DNA of 64,000 nt, from positions 1,230,501 through 1,294,500 of the forward strand of contig NZ_CP095046.1 of NCBI RefSeq assembly GCF_022919215.1, in the 5' to 3' direction. Under the pieces are notes generated by a model. The model did not search any database. It was not told the origin of the DNA and saw only the letters and a list, made by a program, of their open reading frames with translations. Below are positions 28,406 to 38,470 of the stretch, piece after piece. Each line of letters opens with the position of its first letter. Position 1 is the first letter of the stretch. A program made the position numbers and the translations under genes. Source of the DNA: Hymenobacter cellulosilyticus. GTDB lineage: Bacteria > Bacteroidota > Bacteroidia > Cytophagales > Hymenobacteraceae.

Positions 28406-29737
28406 TTACCGGATTGAATCATACCGGGCTACGGCGGCCTCGTGAATTAACTGTTGCCGGCTGCGGCCAGTTTCGGTCTCTTTAGCCCACCAGTAGTCGC
28501 TTAGGCCAGGTTTGCGGCTGAGTTGGTCTTCGAGCGCCTGAATGCGAAGGGTATCGGCATGGGTGTAGGGCACCAGTAGCTTGTAGGCACTATCACTGAA
28601 ACCATAATCAAGTCGGTTGTCCATGTTGTATTCCGTAAACATGATCATGATAATGTCGCGGGCCAGGTATTGAGCCTTATAGTCCAACTTACTCATATCA
28701 GTGCCTTCCGGTAATTCTGAGGGCCAGGCGATATTGCGGTTGACGACGTTAAAGTGCCAGTATCGGGAATTTTTGTCATCAAAAGATTGAGCAAAAAACG
28801 AGTAGAGCACCGTAAATACGAAGCTGTCACCAATGATGAGAGCTGAAGGACGGTATTGCCCTGGCTTGAGGGGCTCATACTCGACCTGCGGGTATTTCAT
28901 TATGTGAGGTGCGAGCGGGTAGAGCAGGTTTAGCGCCTTTTCCGTGTCGGTATCATTATCGTTGGGCGCGATGCCCACGGTACCCGCTTTCAGGCGGTAG
29001 TCGCGCATAGGGCGGCCATATTTGCGTTCCACGTAGCGCATGGTTGTGTCTCCTACCAGGGCGGCACCATAGTCGCTCCAGTGCCCACCCGACTGAGGAA
29101 ACAACGGATACGAAGCCGTGTCCTTCCAACTGCGCAATGCTTGGCTCAGATCCAGCAGGTTGATACCAGCGGCGCGCATGGCGGCCGTATACTGCTCGTA
29201 GTTAGACGGGCGGTAGCGGCCGCTACGCCGGAAATAGGCGGGCATGTTTTCCGGCATAAAGGACGCTTTGCTGGCTGACGCCACAAAGATGAGCAGCTTA
29301 CCGCGCCGGGCCAGCGTATCCTGAACCACCCGCAGACGATGGATGTGCCGCCGAATGGTGGCCGAGTCTGCATGGGCACCCATTCCAACGTAGTCGAACA
29401 GCGTTCGGGAGTCGAACAGGCTATTGTTTGGGCCCACGAACAGGTTCGGGTCATTCGTCTCGTGCAGTACATCGTAGACGATTTGGTTGCGGGCTTTAAT
29501 AAGCCACACCCGAAACCCGATATGCTCTTCGAGGTAACGCTCCAGCGCCGGCTGAAAAGTATTGTTCCATAACGACTCCCAGCTTAGGTCGGGTGGGGGA
29601 GCAGGCGCGTCGTAGTAGCCGGTCAGCTGACCGGTATCCACCCAATTAAATTTGGCTTGCCCTGCCGGCAGCAGGAGCAGTAACAGCAGGCAGAACAGCA
29701 CCGCCCGCTTAAGATAAATTTTCACTGACATAGCCAC
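28406..29737 (-). CDS. AlgX/AlgJ-like SGNH O-acetyltransferase component, copy 2
   Basis: The 443-residue protein has an N-terminal signal (12-27, ending GQA) and the SGNH-like motifs GGHWSDYG (216-223) and IIGDSFVF (300-307). It is related to the copy at 25505-26781 over its full length (IGFRVWLIKARNQ, RLRVVQDTLARRG) but is much more diverged than the adjacent MBOAT genes. It starts 17 bases after the second MBOAT gene. Different acceptor glycans for the two pairs are a reasonable guess. The gene is unbroken. Confidence 0.82.
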   Translation of the reverse strand: MAMSVKIYLKRAVLFCLLLLLLLPAGQAKFNWVDTGQLTGYYDAPAPPPDLSWESLWNNTFQPALERYLEEHIGFRVWLIKARNQIVYDVLHETNDPNLFVGPNNSLFDSRTLFDYVGMGAHADSATIRRHIHRLRVVQDTLARRGKLLIFVASASKASFMPENMPAYFRRSGRYRPSNYEQYTAAMRAAGINLLDLSQALRSWKDTASYPLFPQSGGHWSDYGAALVGDTTMRYVERKYGRPMRDYRLKAGTVGIAPNDNDTDTEKALNLLYPLAPHIMKYPQVEYEPLKPGQYRPSALIIGDSFVFTVLYSFFAQSFDDKNSRYWHFNVVNRNIAWPSELPEGTDMSKLDYKAQYLARDIIMIMFTEYNMDNRLDYGFSDSAYKLLVPYTHADTLRIQALEDQLSRKPGLSDYWWAKETETGRSRQQLIHEAAVARYDSIR

Positions 29738-29754
29738 GGTAAACCCGGTGTTGC

Positions 29755-31217
29755 TTAGAACCGGAAGTAGATGAAGGGATTGAAGTTACTGCCGACGATG
29801 TACATAACGCTCAACACCAGTAGAATACTGCTTGCAATACCCAGTGCCACCGCCTCCCGGCCGCGCAGTTGGCTATGGGCTAGAATAGCCAGCTCGCGCC
29901 GCTCAATGCGGGGAATAGCCGCAGCAAAAGAGAAAACGGCCGCCAACCCCAGCGTCAGCCAAAAGCGCGTGGTGTAGTACGGGAATGGCCGGTCGGTAAA
30001 TAGCGGCCCCGTGAACATGTGCTGGACGTATCGAAGGGCATCAGTCAGGCTTTCGGCCCGGAAGAGGACCCAGCCAACGACGGTAATCAGAAAGGTGGGA
30101 AGAATGCTGAGCGGGCCCAGACGCTTGGACAAGCGCAGCAGAAACAGACGGTCCAGCACCAGAAACAGGCCGTGAAAAGCGCCCCAGGCAATGAAGTTCC
30201 AGGCCGCCCCGTGCCAGAAGCCCGAGAGGATGAACACGGTCCACAGGTTGGCGTAGAGCCGGCCGGTGCTCACGCGGTTGCCGCCCAGGGGAATGTAGAG
30301 GTAGTCGCGCATCCAGCGGCCCAGCGTGATGTGCCAGCGCTGCCAGAACTCGGTGATGGAGCGTGAGATGTAGGGGTTGTTGAAGTTTTCGGGAAACTGG
30401 AAGCCGATCATGCGGCCCAGGCCGATGGCCATGTCCGAGTAGCCCGAGAAGTCGAAGTAGATCTGGAACGTGTAGCACACCGCCCCCAACCACGCCAGCG
30501 GGGCTGTTACTAATGCAGGCTCGGTGCCAAAAATGTGGTCGGGCTCTCCGTGCAGAACCATACCAAAGATATGGTCGGCTTGCTCGCCTAGTACATTGGC
30601 AATGAGCACTTTTTTAGCCAGGCCAAGCACGAAGCGGAACAGGCCGGCGAGCTTGTGGTCCACGGTTTCGAAAGCGGCCCGGTCGGTGAGCTGCTCGGCG
30701 ATTTCGTGAAAGCGCACGATGGGCCCGGCAATCATCTTGGGAAAGAGCATGATGTAGAGCATGAAGTCCAGAAGCTGCGCAAGGGCTTGTTCACACCCCG
30801 GTACACGTCAATCGAGTAGGTGAGCTTCTCGAAGGTGAAAAACGAGATGCCGATGGGCAGCACCACCTTCTCCCAGGTCAGCCCGTCGCCGCCCAGGGCC
30901 GTGTTGAGCACGCTCACGTTCTCGAGAAAGAAGTTGGCGTACTTGAAGTAGAAGAGCATGCCCACATTGAGCAGGATGCTTAGGATCAAATAGATGCGCT
31001 TCTGCCAGCCCAGGGCCGCATCCATCAGGCGGATGAGGTAGAAGTTGAGCACGACCGAGCCCAGAAACAGGGCCAGGAAGTTGATGCCGCCCCAGGCGTA
31101 GAACAGCAGGCTCGCCGTCAGCGCGACGGCATTCTTGAGCAAGCGCGGGACGAGGTAGTAAACCAGTAAGAAGGCGGGCAGGAAATAAAATAGAAAGAGC
31201 GTACTGCTAAATACCAT
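29755..31217 (-). CDS. MBOAT acyltransferase (AlgI-like), copy 2 (frame break)
   Basis: It has the same family signatures as copy 1 (DFSGYSDMAIG, FWHGAAWNFIAWGAFHG). Repaired length is about 487 residues, 15 more than copy 1. Twelve of these form an extra loop in which the DHIFG motif appears twice (ADHIFGMVLHGEPDHIFG). One base is missing at 30768-30769: copy 1 reads GTCCCAGAAG and copy 2 reads GTCCAGAAG, so the break is a single lost C and everything around it is conserved. The C-terminal 90 residues differ from copy 1. Confidence 0.88.
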
Positions 31218-31288
31218 GGGCCGCTAGAAAAAATACGGCACCAAGCTACTCACAAAACCTCGAACCGTGCCTATCCGCTAGGCAGGAA
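30046..31288. repeat. Duplicated block, copy 2
   Basis: This is the near-identical partner of 27087-28294. The homology continues about 70 bases upstream of the MBOAT ATG, into the non-coding leader, so promoter or leader sequence was duplicated too. Confidence 0.85.
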
Positions 31289-31333
31289 CCAGTACTGGTC
31301 TAGGGTCGCCACTGGCCTGAATAAGAAGCGGCT

Positions 31334-31584
31334 TTAGCAGTAATTACGCAATTCCTTGTCGTCGACGGCTACCAAAGCATCGAGGCGCAGCTCGAAGCCG
31401 TCTTCCAGGCGCAGGTACTCCACTTTGTCTTGAATAAACAGGTCGGTGATGATGCCGGTGTAGGTGCTCGGGGCGTGTCGGGCTCGGTGCGATAAAGCAG
31501 CGTGCACACCTGGCCTTTGGTAGCACGGGCTTCCAGCTCGTCGTAGAAGCTGCAGCTGATGGGTTGATAAGGGTTGTTGGGCAT
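31334..31584 (-). CDS. rof: Rof/YaeO-like Rho-binding antiterminator (frame break)
   Basis: The repaired protein has about 83 residues. It starts MPNNPYQPISCSFYDELEAR and contains VEYLRLEDGFELRLDALVAV, which parallels the YQPI-C-x-x-Y-D-x-L-E start and the EYL...LRLD strand of E. coli Rof (YaeO), a protein that binds Rho and blocks termination. One C is missing near 31470-31473, which puts the second half in another frame. It lies directly upstream of the O-acetylation genes on the same strand, so it could influence their read-through; that is inference. Assignment is by motif only. Confidence 0.7.
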
Positions 31585-31614
31585 GGCGAATAACAAGCAG
31601 GGTGGACACTTTGC

Positions 31615-32690
31615 TTACGAGTTTTGAGCAGAATCAGGCGAATCCAGTTCTGGTTTTGCCACTAGGCCCAGCAGCTGACGCAAGGGCGTAAACAGCGGAT
31701 GCCGGTCCAGAATCAGGGCTACGGCCACGGCCACGGCGGGTCCGGCCAGCAGCAGCATCCGGCTCATTTCGCCCGAGAGCAGCATGTGCGCCAGCACGGC
31801 CGCCAGCAGCAGCAGGGTGGGGCCGGGCCGCAACGCCCCGAGCCACAGCCCGATAGTGTGCCGCCCGCCCCAGCAACCCGCCAGCAATACCACATTAAAC
31901 AAGCCGTATACCCCGCGCAAATCACCAGACCCCGGGGCGAAAACAGCCAGCCCAGGTTGCTGACGATGCTGCGGCTGTGGCTCAGGGCGTTGGTCAGGCT
32001 GCCGCCCGACGACGAGGCCCCGGTTATCTGCGCATCCACGGCCCAGTGCACGGCTGCCAGCAGCAGCAGTCCGCACAGAACGGCCAGCAGGCGGCGCCAC
32101 CACGGCACAAAACCGCCATAAAGCACCAGCAGCGGCAAAAACAGCAGGAAAGATTCTTTCACTACGGGCCCCAGTGCGGCGGCCAACAGCAGGGCCACGG
32201 CCGAGCGGGTGTGAAGGGCATAATAGAGCAGTGCCACCACCAGCACCAGGGCACTATCGACCAGCACCAGACCAGTGACGTAGGTAGCGGCTCCGCACGT
32301 AAGCAGGGCCGCCATGCCCAGCAGGGCCGGAACCGTAGCAGCGCCGGCCGCTACTGCGCTCCGAAAAGCAAGAAGCCCGGCCCCAGCCAGTAGCAGGGCA
32401 TTGACCAGAAAAAAGCTGAAACCAAACGGAGGCTTATTAGCTGGCGAAATCAGATTAGCCAGGCCCCGGGTCCCGTGTGCCAGGCCGCTAGCCAGCAGTG
32501 GCACTACCACCCGGTAGCGGTGCGTCACCGGTACCAGGAAGTTGCCCTGGGCCATGCGCAGGTAGCTTTGCTCATCTACTGTGTAGGCCGGCGGGTGGTT
32601 TACTAGCAGCAGGTAAGCATTGCCCCAGAGCAGGGCCAGTGCCAGCAGGTACACGAGCAGGAGCGACTGGCGGAAACGGACAAGCGGCAT
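31615..32690 (-). CDS. Polytopic membrane protein of unknown function (frame break)
   Basis: The repaired protein of about 359 residues has eight or more hydrophobic segments. The first loop (HPPAYTVDEQSYLRMAQGNF) has an acidic Asp-Glu pair, as in GT-C or mannosyltransferase-like proteins, but no family is certain. One base is missing near 31930-31933 (after FSPRG); the true chain continues DLRGVYGLFNVVLLAG and ends PDSAQNS. A TACTTTTC -7-like box lies at 32711-32718. Confidence 0.6.
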
Positions 32691-32755
32691 ACGGGGCGGT
32701 TCAGGAGCCGGAAAAGTACGGCTGGCAATGTTACGGGAGTCCGGGCAGATTCAAC

Positions 32756-32789
32756 AAAAAAGGCTCTTCCGCGCGGAAGAGCCTTTTTT
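32756..32789. terminator. Terminator between 32690 and 32809
   Basis: GGCTCTTCCGC (32762-32772) pairs with GCGGAAGAGCC (32773-32783), flanked by A6 and T6. It ends the minus-strand gene at 32809. Confidence 0.85.
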
Positions 32790-32808
32790 ATTCTGGGTGC
32801 GAGTCTGG

Positions 32809-33282
32809 CTAGTGTTTGCCTTTGCCGTGGCCATTACCATGCCCTTTTCCGTTGCTTTTGCCGTTACCATTCCCATTACCCTGGTAGTTGGCGCCGTTCA
32901 CAATAACGGTCTGGCCGCCGCGCATTTTCTTGGCCTGGCCGGGAGGCATGCCGTGGGGGTGGCCTTTGTACTTGGTGCGGTATTCCTCGATGCGTACCCA
33001 GGGCTGGGCACCCACGTAGTCAACTACCACGGGGTGAAAGGTGCGTGGGTCGTAGCCAGCGTTTCGCACGCGGCTCCACCGGCCCTCGCGCTGCACCACG
33101 TATTGCCGGTCGCGCACGTCGTAGTAGCCATCCACTTCCGGAATGTAGTAATACTGGGTATTGGGACCCACAGCTGGACCCCAGGAGGGCGGCGTGATGT
33201 TGATATTGACCTGCGCCTGGGCCGTAGTGGTGTGCAGAGTCAGGGCAAACAGGCCCGCAGCGGCAATTTTGAGCAGTTTCAT
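32809..33282 (-). CDS. Secreted small protein with Gly/Asn/Lys-rich tail
   Basis: The 157-residue protein has a signal peptide ending AQA (residues 1-23), a middle domain (YYYIPEVDGYYDVRDRQYVVQREGRW) and a tail after residue 130 made of GNGNGK and GHGKGK repeats. Proteins with the Y-x-P-D/E-x-x-x-Y-Y-D motif are common in Bacteroidetes but have no known function that I can name. The tail could bind nucleic acid, metal or polysaccharide; nothing in the sequence decides. Confidence 0.65.
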   Translation of the reverse strand: MKLLKIAAAGLFALTLHTTTAQAQVNINITPPSWGPAVGPNTQYYYIPEVDGYYDVRDRQYVVQREGRWSRVRNAGYDPRTFHPVVVDYVGAQPWVRIEEYRTKYKGHPHGMPPGQAKKMRGGQTVIVNGANYQGNGNGNGKSNGKGHGNGHGKGKH

Positions 33283-33556
33283 GATGCGGTGGGGGTAGAG
33301 AGTGGACGGAACCCGAGCGGAACCGGAATAGAACTATGCCTGGGTAACGCAAATACGAGGCCAAGCCCGTCCGGTTCAGCTTGGTCAGGTTGAAAACCGC
33401 TCTTCCAATTAATTTAGAAGCCACGGGACAATCCACCGCGGTCAGCTGTTATAGCTCCTCCGCCGGGCACCGCGCCGCCGGGACTCCCCAAGCCGCTAAG
33501 GGCTAAAACCACTGGCAAATAAGCTATTCGGGGTAGCCAAAGGGCCGCGTTTTGCG
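33283..33556. other. Intergenic region without a gene
   Basis: No open frame with sensible composition is present. It separates the divergent secreted-protein gene from uvrA. Confidence 0.5.
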
Positions 33557-33564
33557 TACCTTTG
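33557..33564 (+). promoter_or_regulatory. -7 box TACCTTTG of uvrA
   Basis: This is an exact consensus with a following GC, 23 bases upstream of the ATG at 33588. It supports that ATG over the later GTG at 33677. Confidence 0.65.
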
Positions 33565-33587
33565 CGGACTTATTCGATTCGCTTTGC

Positions 33588-36510
33588 ATGGCTAAGAAAA
33601 CGACTGCCTCCAGTACCGCTGTTCAATCACCCGCTGTAGTAGCGCCGCCGGCCCCCAGCCCCAGCGCGCCGCCGACGTGGAAGCACCCTTTATTGAGGTG
33701 TACGGGGCCCGGGAGCATAACCTGAAAAACGTGTCGGTCCAGATTCCGCGGGGCCAGCTGGTGGTGTTCACCGGTATTTCGGGCTCGGGCAAATCGTCGT
33801 TGGCTTTCGATACGATTTACGCCGAGGGCCAGCGGCGCTACATGGAAACGTTTTCGGCCTACGCCCGCTCCTTTATGGGCGGTCTGGAGCGCCCCGACGT
33901 GGATAAAATCGAAGGGTTGTCGCCGGTAATCAGCATCGAGCAGAAGACGACCTCGCGCAACCCCCGCTCCACGGTGGGCACCATCACCGAGATTTACGAC
34001 TTTCTGCGCCTGCTCTACGCCCGCACGGCCGAGGCTTTCAGCTACGCCACCGGCCAGAAGATGATCCGGCAGAGCGACGAGCAGATTATCAACTACATCC
34101 TCAAGCACTTCGCCGACAAAAAGCTGGTGGTGCTGGCGCCGGTGGTAAAAGGCCGCAAAGGCCACTACCGGGAGCTGTTCCAGCAGATTGCCAAGCTGGG
34201 CTTTACCAAGGTGCGCGTCGATGGCGAGCTGCTCGACATCACGCCCAAGATGCAGGTGGACCGCTACAAAATCCACGACATCGAAATCGTCATCGACCGG
34301 CTCAAGGCTACCAAGGAAGACCGGTTCCGCCTTTCGGGCTCGGTGCAAAACTCCCTGACCCACGGCAAGGGCACCATGTTGGTCCTGGATTCGGACTCGG
34401 GCAAGACGCAGTTTTTCTCGCGCTTCCTGATGGACCCCACCACCGGCATTGCCTACGACGACCCGGCGCCCAACACATTCTCGTTCAACTCGCCCTACGG
34501 CGCCTGCCCCACCTGCAATGGCCTGGGCGAGGTGCAGGAGATTACCGAGGAAAGCGTGATGCCCGACAAGAAGCTGAGCGTCAGCCGCGGCGGCATCGCA
34601 CCCCTGGGCGAGTACCGCGACATCTGGATTTTCCAGCAACTGAGCACCATTCTCAAGCGCCACAAAGCCAGCCTCTCCACGGCCCTCGACAAGCTGCCCG
34701 CCGATTTGCTCGAAAAGCTGCTCTACGGCATCGAGGAAGAGGAGGGTGCCGATCCCAAAAAGCCCGGCTACGTGGAGGCCTTCGAAGGTATTATCCCGTT
34801 TCTGCGCCGCCAAATGGATTCCGACTCGGAGAATATCCGGGCCTGGATTCAGGAGTATACCCAGGCCAAAGAATGCCCCGAGTGCCATGGCTACCGTCTC
34901 AAAAAGGAGTCCTTGCACTTCAAGATTGCCGATAAGAATATCGGCGAGCTGTCGGTGATGGACATTGCCCAGCTGGCTCAGTGGTTTGAAGGCCTGGAAG
35001 ACCGGATTTCGGACCGTCAGAACCTGATTGCCCGGGAGCTACTCAAGGAAATTCGCAAGCGGATCGGCTTTTTGCTGGAAGTAGGCCTGGAGTACCTGAG
35101 TCTGCACCGCTCGGTCCGCACCTTGTCGGGTGGCGAGTCGCAGCGGATTCGCCTAGCCACCCAGATTGGCACCCAACTCGTGGGCGTGCTCTACATCATG
35201 GACGAGCCCAGCATCGGGCTGCACCAGCGCGACAACGAGCGGCTTATCAAGGCCCTGCAGCACCTGCGCGACATCGGCAATTCGGTGATTGTGGTGGAGC
35301 ACGACAAGGACATGATTATGAATGCCGACTACGTGCTCGATATTGGCCCTGGGGCCGGTATTCACGGCGGCAGCATCGTGGCCCACGGCTCTCCGACGGA
35401 GATTTTCCAGTCGGGCAGCCTGACCTCGCAGTACCTGAGCGGACAGAAGCACATCGAGCTGCGACGCCAGAAGCGCAAGGGCGACGGGGGCCAGCTGGTG
35501 CTCAAAGGCGCTACTGGCCACAACCTCAAAAATGTGACGGCTAAATTCCCGCTGGGCAAGCTCATGGCCGTTACGGGCGTGTCGGGCTCGGGCAAGTCGT
35601 CGTTGATTCACGACACGCTCTACCCGATTCTCAACCAGCACTTCTTCAACGCCAAGCGCGACCCGCTGCCCTACCAGAGCATCGAGGGCCTGGAGCTGAT
35701 CGACAAGGTAATTGAAGTCGACCAGTCGCCAATTGGCCGCACCCCGCGCTCCAACCCGGCTACCTACACCGGCGTGTTCACCGAAATCCGCAGCTTGTTT
35801 GCGTCTTTGCCCGAGGCCAAAATCCGGGGCTACGGACCGGGCCGCTTCTCCTTCAATGTGAAGGGTGGGCGCTGCGAAACCTGCGAGGGAGCTGGCATGC
35901 GGACCATTGAAATGAACTTCCTGCCCGACGTGCACGTGCCCTGCGAGTCCTGCAAAGGCCGGCGCTACAACCGTGAAACGCTGGAAGTGCGCTTCAAGGG
36001 CAAGAGCATCACCGACGTGCTCGACATGACGGTGGAGAAAGCCGTGGAATACTTCGAAAATCAGCCCAGGATTCTGCGCAAGATTCAGGTACTCAATGAA
36101 GTAGGTCTGGGCTACCTCACCCTAGGTCAGCAGGCTACGACGTTGTCGGGTGGTGAGGCCCAGCGCGTGAAGCTGGCTACGGAGCTCGGCAAGAAGGACA
36201 CGGGCAAGACCTTCTACATCCTCGATGAGCCTACCACCGGCCTGCACTTCGAAGACATCAACCACCTTTCCGACGTGCTCCAGAAGCTGGTCGACAAGGG
36301 CAACACGGTGCTTATCATCGAGCACAATCTGGACCTGATTAAGGTGGCCGACCACATCATCGACCTTGGTCCGGAAGGTGGTGGGGCGGCGGTACCATCG
36401 TGGCCCAGGGCACGCCCGAGCAGGTGGCCAAGGTTAAAAAAGGCCACACCGCCCGCTTCCTGGCCGAGGAGTTGAAAGTCAGCAAGTACGCCGAGGAAAA
36501 GGCTGGCTAG
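33588..36510 (+). CDS. uvrA: Excinuclease ABC subunit A (two frame breaks)
   Basis: UvrA is the damage-recognition ATPase of nucleotide excision repair. Both ATPase halves are present: Walker [15 protein letters not shown] and [14 protein letters not shown], signatures [12 protein letters not shown] and [12 protein letters not shown], and the zinc-finger pairs CPTC...CPEC and CETC...CESC. The ATG at 33588 adds a Pro/Ala-rich lead of 30 residues and needs one C restored near 33659-33662. Near 36383-36386 one G is missing in the glycine run after IDLGPEGG; restored, the chain ends [10 protein letters not shown] at 36510. Total is about 975 residues. The gene is followed by a terminator. Confidence 0.96.
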
Positions 36511-36528
36511 TTGGCCGGTTCAGTCAAT

Positions 36529-36564
36529 AAAAAGGGCTCCTGCATTGCCGCAGGAGCCCTTTTT
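36529..36564 (+). terminator. Terminator after uvrA
   Basis: AAAAAGGGCTCCTGC (36529-36543) pairs with GCAGGAGCCCTTTTT (36550-36564), leaving a 6-base loop. It also serves the convergent gene at 36576. Confidence 0.9.
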
Positions 36565-36575
36565 TGTGTGAATAG

Positions 36576-37267
36576 CTACGCTGCCACTGCCTGATGCTTG
36601 GCCGCGTACTCGCGCTGCAGCCGGTGGTAGCGCCGGTTGTACAGCGCCATCAGCGGCCAGATGAGCACCGGCACGTTGCGGCTGACCCACCAGGGCGCAA
36701 TGAATACCAGTAAAATACCAATCAAAAAGGCGGAGGGCGCAATCAGGGGGCGGACCAGGTCCAGGTCGGGGTGGCCAACAGATGCCGGGTTAATCAGGCC
36801 GTTCTTGGGGTTGCGCAGGTAGCTTTGCAACAGGCACTGCAGTAGGCCGGTCATGGCCACGCTGCCGCAGTAGAGTATAAACGGGGTGTTAATATTTGTG
36901 GTGTACTCGGTATAGAAAGCCGAAGTAAAGGGCATCAGCACGATGCTGAACAGGAAGAGAATGTTCAGCCATACCAGCTTGCCATTGTAGTGGTGCGCAA
37001 ACCGAAAAATACGGTGGTGGGCCACCCAATAAATGGCAATGACGAAGAAGCCGATGATGAAGCCAACGAACTTCGGAATCAGATGCAACAGTCCTTCGAT
37101 TGCCGCTTCCTCCGTCATGGCCCCGTGCACTTCCGGAACCTTGATTTCGATGATAAGCAGGGTAATGGCAATGGCGAAAACGGCGTCCGTGAAGAGAATC
37201 ATTCGCTCCAGCTGAAACTCTTCCCGGTTGTCTTGCTCCAGGGGAGCATGCCCTCAGAATGACTCAT
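36576..37267 (-). CDS. TMEM175-like potassium channel family protein (frame break)
   Basis: The membrane protein of about 231 residues carries the family signature ERMILFTDAVFAIAITLL (F-S/T-D at the start of helix 1) and six hydrophobic segments, as in bacterial TMEM175 potassium channels, where the subunits form tetramers. The open frame begins only at 37202, inside the conserved segment. Restoring one G near 37251-37253 on the coding strand joins it to the ATG at 37267 and adds MSHSEGHAPLEQDNREEFQL. A good promoter lies just upstream of that ATG. Confidence 0.8.
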
Positions 37268-37303
37268 ATAGCAGATAAGAGCCGGAAACATGAACCGGCT
37301 GAC

Positions 37304-37334
37304 CAAATATAGACCTTGCTCTATAAGCGGCCAA
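37304..37334 (-). promoter_or_regulatory. Promoter TTG-N20-TATATTTG
   Basis: On the minus strand TTG (37332-37334) and TATATTTG (37304-37311) are spaced by 20 bases. It lies 37 bases before the repaired start of the TMEM175-like gene and confirms it. Confidence 0.7.
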
Positions 37335-37364
37335 CTCATTTGGCCACGAACCACCCATAATGCA

Positions 37365-37397
37365 AAAAGCCGTAGCGACTAACTCGCTACGGCTTTT
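37365..37397 (-). terminator. Terminator after the DUF4142 lipoprotein gene
   Basis: AAAAGCCGTAGCGA (37365-37378) pairs perfectly with TCGCTACGGCTTTT (37384-37397). Confidence 0.85.
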
Positions 37398-37423
37398 ATA
37401 AAGCTATTAGAAGGCAGGACCAA

Positions 37424-38127
37424 CTACATTTTCATGTCGCTGTGCTGCTTCGACATATCCAGGTGGCTTTGCACCACTGGCGTCACTTTGCCGATGAAGC
37501 CCTGCAGATCAGCATCCTTGGTCATCTGCTGGTGGGCCTTAAGCGTGTTCAGGGTCTTCTGGTGGTCAATCACCATCTGGTCCATGAACTTGGTTTCGAA
37601 TTCCTTGCCCGACAGTTTCTGCATCGTGGCCGCAATGGCCTTGTGCTCAGCGTCCATGTCGGTGGGCAGGGTCACCTTCTTTTTGGTGGCAATGGCCTTC
37701 AGGTCAGCCGTCGACTTGGTGTGGTCCTTAATCATCATGTTGGCGTGGTCCTTAGCCACACCCGTCACGCCTTTTTCGAGGGCCAGCTTGCTGAGCTGAA
37801 TCTCATTCTGGTCGCTGTGGGCTGCCGACATCATGAACTCTGGGTCAGTGGAGTGAGGGGCCGTGTCGCCGGGCCGGGGCTGCCGTTCATGTCGGCTGGA
37901 GCCGTGCGGTTGGCCGCCGCGCTGCCCGCCTGCGTAGAGTCGCCGGGCATGCTGGTGCTGGAAGTGTCGCCGTTGGTGGCGTTATTCATGTAGTTGTCGC
38001 CGGCGTTGCCGCCTGCCTCTTCCGAGTTGGTATTCGTGTCGGAGGTGGTCGTAGCGCTGTCGTTGCTGCTGCAAGCACCCAGGGTGAGCAAGCTTGCGCA
38101 CAGCAAGCTGAGAGGAATCCGTTTCAT
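37424..38127 (-). CDS. DUF4142 lipoprotein (frame break)
   Basis: The repaired protein of about 234 residues has a lipoprotein signal (LLTLGACSS, Cys at 19), a Ser/Thr/Asn-rich linker of 60 residues and a DUF4142 helical domain (SKLALEKG...DHANMMIKDH...MVIDHQKTLNTLKAH), a ferritin-like four-helix family with no firm function. One G is missing near 37868-37870 on the coding strand, between GSPGP and DTAPHSTDPEFMM. The C-terminal end is Met/His-rich (HLDMSKQHSDMKM), which may bind metal. It is the first of three clustered small lipoprotein genes. Confidence 0.8.
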
Positions 38128-38189
38128 AGCAGGGTATTTTGGTTGGTAGAAAAAGGGGAACAGGGCAGTTTAGAAAGAGGGGCGGACCG

Positions 38190-38428
38190 TTACTCAGCAG
38201 CCGAGCTGTCGGTTGCAGCCGCGGCCGAGTCGCCGTTGGCCGTTACTGTAGCGCCGGCGTCGTTATCGATGACGGTAGCATCGGCTTGCACGCCGCCTTC
38301 ATCAGCTGCTTTGTCCATGTCGCTTACGGCTTCGCCAGCCGTGCCGTCGGTGCGCTTGTCGGCGTTGTTGCAGCTGGAAAAAGATAACACGGCCCGAGGG
38401 CCAACAGAGAGAAAAAGCGGATTTTCAT
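38190..38428 (-). CDS. Small Ala/Asp-rich lipoprotein (frame break)
   Basis: The repaired protein of about 79 residues begins MKIRFFSLLALGAVLSFSSC (lipobox Cys at 20), followed by an acidic, low-complexity chain (DATVIDNDAGATV, DSAAAATDSSAAE). One G is missing in the run at 38393-38395 (coding-strand GGG). It is too short and simple for a family call. It sits between two DUF4142 lipoproteins on the same strand. Confidence 0.6.
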
Positions 38429-38470
38429 CGGTTTAGGTTGAATTAGTGAGTTAAAAATCAGGGGGTAGCG

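Noticed and set aside
31902..31912. GTATACCCC as another operator site
   Set aside because: It lies within coding sequence without partner half sites, as does the GGTATACCC at 53211; chance matches.
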